Assembly: GCA_946479015.1 (NCBI GenBank)
Contig: CAMLEQ010000263.1
Span: forward strand, 1 to 5,735
Direction of reading: 5' to 3'
DNA length: 5,735 bases
DNA from: an uncultured Gemmatimonadota bacterium
Lineage (GTDB): Bacteria; Gemmatimonadota; Gemmatimonadetes; Gemmatimonadales; Gemmatimonadaceae
This document shows positions 1-5,074 of the stretch, in pieces. The translations under genes and the position numbers were made by a program. Positions within the stretch are counted from its first letter, which is position 1. Every line of letters starts with the position of its first letter. The notes below the pieces were generated by a model. The model was given only the letters and a program-made list of their open reading frames with translations. It ran no database searches and was not told the origin of the DNA.

Positions 1-919
1 TGTCGAGCGTGTTCCACTGCATGGAGTACTCGGGGCCGAGCAGCTCGGCGGAGAGTCGCAGGCCCGCGCCGATGAAGCTCCAGCTCGTGGTGGCCTCGCC
101 GAGCACGGTGCGTCGGTCGTCGGTCTCGAACTCGATGGTGAGCGTGGCGAAGTCCTCCGCCGGGGCGCGTCCGTAGTCCACGTCCGCGCCCATGTTCTCG
201 CGCAGCCGCGCGACGTACTCGGGGCGCGTCCACTTGAGGCTCGCGATGCGCGACGTCACGCGCACGGGGCGCACGCTGGCGAGCGATGCGCCGGGCTCGG
301 TGAGCAGGTGCCTGACGACGAGCGCCGAGTGGCACATCATGTCGTTCAGCACGCCGCCACCCTGCAGCTCCCCGCGCCAGAACCAGGGCATGTGCGGCCC
401 GCCGTGCTCCTCGGCGGCGCGCGCGAGGTACGGCCGCCCGGTGGATGCCGCGCCGCGCTTCCAGAGGAGCGCGCGCCCCTGCTCCACCTGCGGCGCGAAC
501 ACCTGGTTCTCCAGGTAGCCCGTCGCGAGCCCCACGCGCGCCGCCAGCTCGGCCACGCGCGCCGCCTCGGCCACGTTGCGGGCGAGCGGCTTCTCGCACG
601 CGAGCCCCACGAGCGTGCCGCGCCCGCTCTCGATCGCGTCGACGATCTCCTCCACGTTCTCGACGCGCGCGTGGTTGGGGCCGGTGAGCCAGATCGCGTC
701 GATCGCCGGGTCGGCCACCATGTCGCTTATCGAGGCGTACGGCCTCGCCTCGCCGATGTCGAGCGCGCGGGCGTACTGTGCGGCGGCCGCCGCGTTGCGC
801 GCGATGGGGCTCCAGACGCCGAGGACGTCCGCGTCGCGCACGCCGCGCCACCCCTGGAAGTGGAACTTCGCGTTGAAGCCGCTGCCGATGAAGCCGACGC
901 CGAGTCGTCGTGTGGTCAT
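1..919 (-). CDS. Gfo/Idh/MocA family NAD(P)-dependent oxidoreductase (C-terminus cut off by window edge)
   Basis: This gene encodes a probable cytoplasmic sugar or keto-sugar dehydrogenase/reductase. The first 306 residues are visible and the stop lies beyond position 1. Residues 7-14 form the Rossmann nucleotide-binding loop (GVGFIGSG), directly at the N-terminus, so there is no room for a signal peptide. The family EKP motif is at residues 109-111, with K110 the expected catalytic lysine. GGGVLND at 187-193 is followed by H197, giving the D-x3-H pair (D193, H197) seen in inositol dehydrogenase-type members. The ATG at 919-917 is chosen because it sits seven codons before the Rossmann strand. 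It begins 16 bases after the stop of the subunit 3-like gene, so it is probably last or late in that operon; no Shine-Dalgarno is visible. Family assignment is secure, substrate unknown. By context I infer action on a 3-keto or related sugar. Confidence 0.9.
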   Translation of the reverse strand, partial: MTTRRLGVGFIGSGFNAKFHFQGWRGVRDADVLGVWSPIARNAAAAAQYARALDIGEARPYASISDMVADPAIDAIWLTGPNHARVENVEEIVDAIESGRGTLVGLACEKPLARNVAEAARVAELAARVGLATGYLENQVFAPQVEQGRALLWKRGAASTGRPYLARAAEEHGGPHMPWFWRGELQGGGVLNDMMCHSALVVRHLLTEPGASLASVRPVRVTSRIASLKWTRPEYVARLRENMGADVDYGRAPAEDFATLTIEFETDDRRTVLGEATTSWSFIGAGLRLSAELLGPEYSMQWNTLD

Positions 920-935
920 GTCGAAGGATGTCGTG

Positions 936-1580
936 TCAGCCGCCGGGGCGCACGTCGCCGTCGGAGTACGCCACGCCGAGCTTCCGCAGCGCGGGCTCCG
1001 GGCACCCCTGCCAGCTCGCATGGAAGACATTGCCCTCGTATCCCACGTCGCGCCACCCCATGGGAGTGGCGTAGAAGCCGGAGGCGGTGAGGTCGCGGAA
1101 GGCGGTGAAGAAGGCGGCGCCCTGGCTCAGCTCCGGACGCGCGCGCGCGGGCCAGGCGATGTCGTCCAGCAACCGGTGGCGGTGGGCGGTCGAGCAGGCG
1201 GCGAAGGGCGCGCCGAACCGCTCGTGGCACTCGGCGTCCAGCCACGCCAGCCCGCCACGCATGGCGGTGCGAGCCGCCGGCGCGGTGTCGGCATCGGCGA
1301 GCATGAAGTCCATGAACTCCGGCACTTTCGCCTCGGTGGCGCTCCCCGAGCGCTCGTCGCGCGGGAGGATGTCGTCCACGAGCACGCGCACGGTGCGCCA
1401 CTCGTGCGCCGAGAAGAAACGGGGAACGAAGGCGCGCGCATCCGCGTCGCCGAGCGCGGCGGCGAGGCGCGCGGCGCGCCCCACGCGCGCGGCGCCGAGG
1501 TCGAGCGCCGCGGCGAGCGGCACGGCGCCGAGCAGCTTGAGCAGGTCGCGGCGCGTCGTCGAGAGATGGTCGTCGCTCAC
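936..1580 (-). CDS. Gluconate 2-dehydrogenase subunit 3-like protein with Tat signal (small partner of the GMC oxidoreductase)
   Basis: This 214-residue protein resembles the small subunit of membrane or periplasmic FAD dehydrogenases (gluconate 2-dehydrogenase subunit 3 family). A twin-arginine signal lies at residues 8-26: TTRRDLLKLLG, then a hydrophobic alanine/leucine stretch. The mature domain has FFSAHEWRTVRVLVDDILP at 55-73, and the C-terminal GFYATPMGW and NVFHASWQGCP segments (168-193) match the usual family ending. I start it at the GTG at 1580-1578. That codon overlaps the GMC stop in a GTGA arrangement, has a purine-rich AAGGCGG upstream (the best ribosome site in the operon), and puts the twin arginines at positions 10-11. 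An in-frame ATG at 1727 would add 49 residues inside the GMC gene and bury the signal. In known relatives this subunit carries the cofactor subunit through the Tat pathway and helps its maturation. I infer the same here. Confidence 0.9.
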   Translation of the reverse strand: MSDDHLSTTRRDLLKLLGAVPLAAALDLGAARVGRAARLAAALGDADARAFVPRFFSAHEWRTVRVLVDDILPRDERSGSATEAKVPEFMDFMLADADTAPAARTAMRGGLAWLDAECHERFGAPFAACSTAHRHRLLDDIAWPARARPELSQGAAFFTAFRDLTASGFYATPMGWRDVGYEGNVFHASWQGCPEPALRKLGVAYSDGDVRPGG

Positions 1581-3304
1581 AGCGCCCCCGCCTTGCGTTG
1601 CTCGATGATGTGGTCGCTCGTGCGCCACGACAGCGCGAGGATCGTCCACGTGGGATTCTTGTCCGCCTGCGACACGAACGGGCCGCCGTCGGCCACGAAC
1701 AGGTTCGCGCAATCGTGCGCCCGGCACCAGCGGTCGAGCGCGGAGGTCTTCGGGTCATCGCCCATGCGCACGCACCCCAGCTCGTGGATGATCCGCCCGC
1801 CGTCGGCGATCCCCCACCCCTTCTCGGCGGCGGGCATCGGCGAGAGTGGCGTGCCGCCCATCGCCCCGATGATCGAGCGGAAGGTCTCCTGCATGTGCTT
1901 GACCTGGCGCTTCTCGTGGTCGCTCCACTCCCAGTGGAAGCGCAGCACGGGAATCCCCCAGCGGTCCACCGTGTCCGGGTCGAGCTCGCAGTAGGAGCGC
2001 TCGTTGGGGACCATCTCGCCGCGCCCGGAGAAGCCCACCGTCGCGCCGAAGTAGCGGCGGTAGTCCTCCTTCAATGCTTTGCCGTAGCCGCCCCCCGGCG
2101 GGAGCGACTGGATCCCATCCATGCTGCCGTACTCCGGCGGGTGCAGCCCGCCCCACACCTCGATGTGATAGCCGCGCGGGAAGTCGAGCTGCTCGTTGTC
2201 CAGCCACCACGGCGAGTAGATGTGCGCGCCGCCGACGCCATCCTCGTCGTGCGGCACGTGGTCCATCATGCTCGGGATGAAGCCGGCGACGTCGGTGCCC
2301 GTGCTGTCGGTGAGCCAGCGTCCCACCACGCCGCTGGAGTTCGCGAGCCCCTGCGGGAAGCGGGAGGAGCGGGAGTTGAGGAGGATGCGCGCCGTCTCGC
2401 ACGCGCTCGCCGCGAGCACCACCACGCGCGCGCGCACGTGCCGGTCGGCGCCGGTGCGCTTGTCGATGTAGCTCACCCCCGTCGCGCGCCCATCGGTGCC
2501 CACAGTGACCTCGCGCGCCATCGCCCCGCACACGAGCGTGAGCCGCCCGGTGCGGAGCGCCGGCGCGATGAGCACGTCGGGGCTGGAGAAGTTCGCGGCC
2601 ACGCCGCACCCGCGGTTGCACTGCCCGCAGTAGTGGCACGCCGGGCGGCCGTTGTGCGGGCGGGTGAGGATCGAGAGGCGCGACGGGATGCTCGTGATCC
2701 CCAGCCCGCGACAGGCCTTCTGCACGAGCAGCTCGTAGCAGCGCGGGCGCGGCGGCGGGAGGAACCTGCCGTCGGGGTGGTTGCGCAGTCCCTCCACGCT
2801 GCCGAAGACGCCGATCAGGTCGTCCACGCGGTCGTAGTACGGCGCGAGATCGTCGTAGCCGATCGGCCAGTCGTCGCCGAGCCCGTCGATGCTCTTGCGG
2901 CGGAAGTCGTCCGGGCCGAAGCGGAGGGAGATGCGCCCCCAGTGGTTCGTGCGCCCGCCGAGCATGCGCGCGCGCCACCAGTGGAAGCTGCTGCCGGGAG
3001 CGCGGGTGTACGGCTCCCCCTCGATCTCCCAGCCGCCGATGCAGCCGTCGAACTCGCCGAACGGGCGCTGGCGCGTCGGCGCGCCGCGCCGGGGAGAGGC
3101 GTAGGCGGGAGTGAGCATGGCGGAGTCCTTCGTGGCGTACCACTCCGGGCCCGCCTCGAGCATCACGACGCGCGCGCCGGCGCGGGTGAGGACGTGCGCC
3201 GCCATCCCCCCGCCGGCGCCGGAGCCGACGATGCACACGTCGTACGTGTCGCGCGGCGGCGCCACCGCTGGGGCGCGCCGCGCGTCGGGATTCTCGTCAG
3301 GCAT
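1577..3304 (-). CDS. GMC family FAD-dependent oxidoreductase (probable sugar/glycoside dehydrogenase large subunit)
   Basis: This 575-residue flavoprotein is probably the catalytic subunit of a sugar dehydrogenase. Residues 21-33 hold the FAD-binding strand and glycine loop (VGSGAGGG), with E50 as the acidic residue ending the second strand. LGGRTNHWG at 115-123 is the GMC FAD-contact signature. The C-terminal domain has H507 in HELGCVRMG and N550 in DKNPTWTILA, the usual catalytic His/Asn pair. C223, C226, C229 and C233 form a C-x2-C-x2-C-x3-C cluster that looks like an iron-sulfur site. There is no signal peptide; export is probably by piggy-backing on the Tat signal of the next gene, whose GTG overlaps this stop by 4 bases. 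The ATG at 3304 lies 6 bases after the DUF1080 stop. Relatives include gluconate 2-dehydrogenase and glucoside 3-dehydrogenase large subunits. With a DUF1080 neighbour I favour glucoside 3-dehydrogenase; the substrate is not proven. Confidence 0.93.
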   Translation of the reverse strand: MPDENPDARRAPAVAPPRDTYDVCIVGSGAGGGMAAHVLTRAGARVVMLEAGPEWYATKDSAMLTPAYASPRRGAPTRQRPFGEFDGCIGGWEIEGEPYTRAPGSSFHWWRARMLGGRTNHWGRISLRFGPDDFRRKSIDGLGDDWPIGYDDLAPYYDRVDDLIGVFGSVEGLRNHPDGRFLPPPRPRCYELLVQKACRGLGITSIPSRLSILTRPHNGRPACHYCGQCNRGCGVAANFSSPDVLIAPALRTGRLTLVCGAMAREVTVGTDGRATGVSYIDKRTGADRHVRARVVVLAASACETARILLNSRSSRFPQGLANSSGVVGRWLTDSTGTDVAGFIPSMMDHVPHDEDGVGGAHIYSPWWLDNEQLDFPRGYHIEVWGGLHPPEYGSMDGIQSLPPGGGYGKALKEDYRRYFGATVGFSGRGEMVPNERSYCELDPDTVDRWGIPVLRFHWEWSDHEKRQVKHMQETFRSIIGAMGGTPLSPMPAAEKGWGIADGGRIIHELGCVRMGDDPKTSALDRWCRAHDCANLFVADGGPFVSQADKNPTWTILALSWRTSDHIIEQRKAGAL

Positions 3305-3310
3305 CGCGGC

Positions 3311-4123
3311 TCAGTGGTCGGTCTCCGGGAGCGGACGCACCCAGATGTCGCGGAAGCGCACCGGGTAGCCGTGATTCTGGAGCATGAGCGGGAGGCTGTC
3401 CGGGTGCGCGACGTACGGCGGCCGCTCGCCGAAGGCGGTGGGGCCGGTGAGCACGGCATCGTCCTGCACGAGCACGCCGTTGTGCACCACCGTCATGCGC
3501 GCGCGGCGGAGCAACTCTCCCTTGGGGCTGAAGCGCGGGCGGCGGAAGATGATGTCGTACGTCTGCCACTCCCCAGGCGCGCGGCTGGCGTTCACCATCG
3601 GCGGATACTGGCCGAAGATGGCGGCTGCCTGTCCGTCGGCGTACGTGGTGTTGTGGTACGAGTCGAGGATCTGGAGCTCGTACTTGCCCATGAGGTACAC
3701 GCCGCTGTTGCCGCGCTCCTGCCCCTCGCCGGTGGCCGGGGTGGGCGTGGCCCACTCCACGTGGAGCTGCACGTCGCCGAAGGCGCGGGTGGTCTCGATG
3801 CTCTGCTTCCCGGCCACCTCCATGTAGCCGTTCTCGACCTTCCACTGCGCCGGGGCGCCGGCGCTGTCGGCGGAGCGCCAGTTGGAGAGATCCTTCCCGT
3901 CGAACAGCACGATGGCGTCCGACGGCGGCGGCACGGGCTCGCCGGCGGGCGCGGGGGTCACCACCGGCGGCTGCGGTCGCACCATGGAGTGGACCGCGTA
4001 GGCGGTGACGATGCGCGACGGGAGGAGCACGGGGGCGGGCGGGGTGGGTGGAGTGCGGGGGCGGCTGGCACAGCCGGCGGCGAGCAGGAGGACGACCGCG
4101 GATGCGGCGCGGGAGAGAGCCAT
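3311..4123 (-). CDS. DUF1080 / 3-keto-glycoside hydrolase-type lipoprotein
   Basis: This 270-residue protein belongs to the DUF1080 family (concanavalin A-like fold), some members of which act as 3-keto-glucoside lyases or hydratases. Residues 1-18 form a lipoprotein signal: positively charged R5, hydrophobic VVLLLAA, and C18 after LAAG. A proline-rich linker spans about 22-67. The domain follows: LFDGKDLSNW at 73-82, ERGNSGVYLMGKYELQILDSY at 136-156 (the family hallmark GNSGV plus ELQILD), EWQTYDIIFRRPRF at 185-198, and a closing PLMLQNHGYPVRFRDIWVRPL at 245-265. I start it at the ATG at 4123-4121 because that gives a textbook lipoprotein signal; the reading frame stays open further upstream but would run through the intergenic repeats into the response regulator. 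It is the first gene of the left operon, 6 bases before the GMC gene. It probably sits anchored in a membrane facing the periplasm or outside. No clear ribosome site is seen. Confidence 0.9.
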   Translation of the reverse strand: MALSRAASAVVLLLAAGCASRPRTPPTPPAPVLLPSRIVTAYAVHSMVRPQPPVVTPAPAGEPVPPPSDAIVLFDGKDLSNWRSADSAGAPAQWKVENGYMEVAGKQSIETTRAFGDVQLHVEWATPTPATGEGQERGNSGVYLMGKYELQILDSYHNTTYADGQAAAIFGQYPPMVNASRAPGEWQTYDIIFRRPRFSPKGELLRRARMTVVHNGVLVQDDAVLTGPTAFGERPPYVAHPDSLPLMLQNHGYPVRFRDIWVRPLPETDH

Positions 4124-4156
4124 GGCGCGTTCGGTGTGATGGTTGGTGCTGGGCGG

Positions 4157-4178
4157 CGCGGGCCGGGCGAGGCCCGCG
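4157..4178 (-). other. GC-rich hairpin in the presumed leader of the left operon
   Basis: CGCGGGCC at 4157-4164 is exactly complementary to GGCCCGCG at 4171-4178, with a 6-base loop. It lies 33 bases upstream of the DUF1080 start codon. If transcription starts upstream of it, the stem would form in the 5' leader of the mRNA; otherwise it could be a dyad operator. No T-run follows on either strand, so it is not an intrinsic terminator. At this GC content an 8-bp stem can occur by chance. Confidence 0.45.
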
Positions 4179-4205
4179 GCGGGGGAGCTTTCCCAGGGTC
4201 GAAAC

Positions 4206-4233
4206 GCTAGCGCGCGGGGGGCGCGCAGGCTAG
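4206..4233. repeat. GCTAG direct repeats enclosing a GCGCGC hairpin
   Basis: GCTAG occurs at 4206-4210 and again at 4229-4233, 23 bases apart start to start (about two helical turns). Between them GCGCGC at 4210-4215 and 4221-4226 can pair across a GGGGG loop. CTAG is a rare tetramer in many bacterial genomes and is itself palindromic, so two copies in 28 bases may mark a protein-binding site. The function is unknown, and chance is a real alternative. Confidence 0.35.
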
Positions 4234-4235
4234 AA

Positions 4236-4291
4236 GGGGTGAGGGAATCGGGACTCGGGAAACGGGAATCGCGGGGCGCGGGGCGCGGGAT
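4236..4291 (+). repeat. G-rich heptanucleotide tandem array (eight units), G-quadruplex motif
   Basis: The 56 bases divide without gaps into eight 7-base units. The first five each start with GGG or GGGG (for example GGGAATC at 4243, GGGACTC at 4250, GGGAAAC at 4257, GGGAATC at 4264). The last three start with GCGGG, two of them identical GCGGGGC at 4271 and 4278. GGG runs therefore recur every 7 bases, with one 9-base step. Several G3 tracts with 3-6 base loops meet the usual intramolecular G-quadruplex pattern on the plus strand, which is the template strand for the DUF1080 operon. Confidence 0.75.
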
Positions 4292-4365
4292 GAGCGCTTC
4301 CGAGGAGGGCGGAACGGACGGGCCCCTGGGTTGCGTGCGTCCCCGCCCCCATCTTTTCCCGAGAT

Positions 4366-4401
4366 CCCCCTGACCCCCGGCCCCCAGCCCCGAACCCCCG
4401 A
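4366..4401 (+). repeat. C-rich heptanucleotide array directly before the response regulator start
   Basis: C-runs of 4-5 bases begin at 4366, 4374, 4381, 4388 and 4395, giving one 8-base unit (CCCCCTGA) and then four 7-base units (CCCCCGG, CCCCCAG, CCCCGAA, CCCCCGA). The array ends two bases before the ATG at 4404, so it occupies the place of a ribosome binding site, which is absent. The minus (template) strand has five G4-G5 tracts with 2-3 base loops, a good G-quadruplex motif. An in-frame TGA at 4371-4373 shows the array is not an N-terminal coding extension beyond its last ten codons. Confidence 0.7.
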
Positions 4402-4403
4402 CG

Positions 4404-5072
4404 ATGCGCATCCTGCTGGTGGAAGACGACGCCGAGCTGGCCGGCATCCTGGTGTCGGGGCTGGCCGAGCACGGGCACCAGGTGGTGTGGGCGCGGGACT
4501 TCGCCGAGGGGAACTCGCGCGCGCTGCTCGGGAGTCACGACGTGATCATCCTCGATGTGATGCTCCCCGGCGGCAACGGGTTCGCGCTCTGCCGCGAGCT
4601 CCGTCGCCGTGAGATCGGCACGCCCATCCTCATGCTCACCGCCAGGGACACCGTGGAGGACCGCGTGATGGGGCTCGACGTGGGGGCGGACGACTACCTC
4701 ACGAAGCCGTTCGCGTTCGCCGAGCTGCTGGCGCGCGTCCGCGCGCTCGCGCGCCGCCGCCCCGTGCCGATCCCAGAAGTGATCCGCGTGGCCGACCTGG
4801 AGGTGGATCTCACCGCGCACCGGGTGCGCCGCGCCGGGCACGCGATCGAGCTCACCGCGAAAGAGTACGCGCTCCTCGAGTTCCTCGCGCTGCACCACGG
4901 GGAGGTGGTGGACCGGGCCGCGATCACCGCGCACGTGTGGGACGAGAATCACGATCCCTTCACCAACGTGCTCGAGGTGCTGGTGCGGCGCCTCCGCCGG
5001 AAGATCGACGACGCCTTCGAGCCGAAGCTGATCCACACGCTGCGCGGCGCCGGCTACCGCTTCGGCACCTGA
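4404..5072 (+). CDS. OmpR/PhoB-family two-component response regulator
   Basis: This 222-residue protein is a DNA-binding response regulator. The receiver domain spans about 1-115, with acidic pocket E7, D8, D9 (MRILLVEDD), phosphoacceptor D51 in IILDVMLPGGNG, switch residues T79 and Y98, and K101 in DYLTKPF. The winged-helix output domain covers about 126-222, including LTAKEYALLEFLA, NVLEVLVRRLRRKI and the closing HTLRGAGYRF. All key residues are intact and the length is normal for the family. The ATG at 4404 is the only sensible start: the protein begins exactly at the receiver strand, and an in-frame TGA lies 33 bases upstream. No Shine-Dalgarno precedes it, only the C-rich array. The kinase gene follows after 2 bases, so the two are cotranscribed and probably a cognate pair. 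Target genes and signal are unknown; the divergent sugar operon is a candidate. Confidence 0.96.
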   Translation: MRILLVEDDAELAGILVSGLAEHGHQVVWARDFAEGNSRALLGSHDVIILDVMLPGGNGFALCRELRRREIGTPILMLTARDTVEDRVMGLDVGADDYLTKPFAFAELLARVRALARRRPVPIPEVIRVADLEVDLTAHRVRRAGHAIELTAKEYALLEFLALHHGEVVDRAAITAHVWDENHDPFTNVLEVLVRRLRRKIDDAFEPKLIHTLRGAGYRFGT

Positions 5073-5074
5073 CC

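Larger units (their letters stand above)
4124..4403. other. Divergent intergenic region with repeats and hairpins
   Basis: This 280-base stretch separates the start codons of the left operon (minus strand) and the two-component system (plus strand), so promoters for both should be here. I see no convincing -35/-10 pair on either strand. What can be seen is an 8-bp GC hairpin near the left operon, a 6-bp hairpin between two GCTAG copies, a G-rich heptamer array and a C-rich heptamer array. No credible short gene is present: readings across it have no ribosome site and repeat-derived composition. Confidence 0.8.

Noticed and set aside
1581..1727. Upstream ATG start for the subunit 3-like gene at 1727
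   Set aside because: It lies within the C-terminal coding region of the GMC gene and would push the twin-arginine motif to about residue 60; the GTG at 1580 gives a normal Tat signal and a GTGA overlap.
1598..4210. Very long open frame on the plus strand (870 codons) opposite the GMC and DUF1080 genes
   Set aside because: It reads as arginine/alanine/valine/histidine-rich low-complexity protein with no family motif, and it is antisense to two genes with intact catalytic motifs. Long stop-free antisense frames are expected at this GC content.
4206..4233. Intrinsic terminator at the GCGCGC hairpin
   Set aside because: It sits between two divergent gene starts and has no T-run on either strand, so a terminator makes no sense here.
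4331..4359. TTGCGT followed by CATCTT/TTTTCC as a sigma-70 promoter for the regulator gene
   Set aside because: The spacing is wrong (13 or 17 bases depending on the choice) and the -10 matches are three of six or fewer; in this composition it is not distinguishable from chance.
4236..4401. CRISPR array
   Set aside because: The repeat period is 7 bases with no 20-40 base repeats or unique spacers, and no cas gene is present.
4124..4447. N-terminal extension of the DUF1080 gene back to an ATG at 4447
   Set aside because: It would translate the heptamer arrays and overlap the start of the response regulator, and it would place the clear lipoprotein signal in the middle of the protein.
4230..5036. 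Minus-strand open frame of 268 codons opposite the response regulator
   Set aside because: It is antisense to a response regulator with every conserved residue intact, and its product is a histidine/arginine/glutamate-rich shadow with no recognisable motif.
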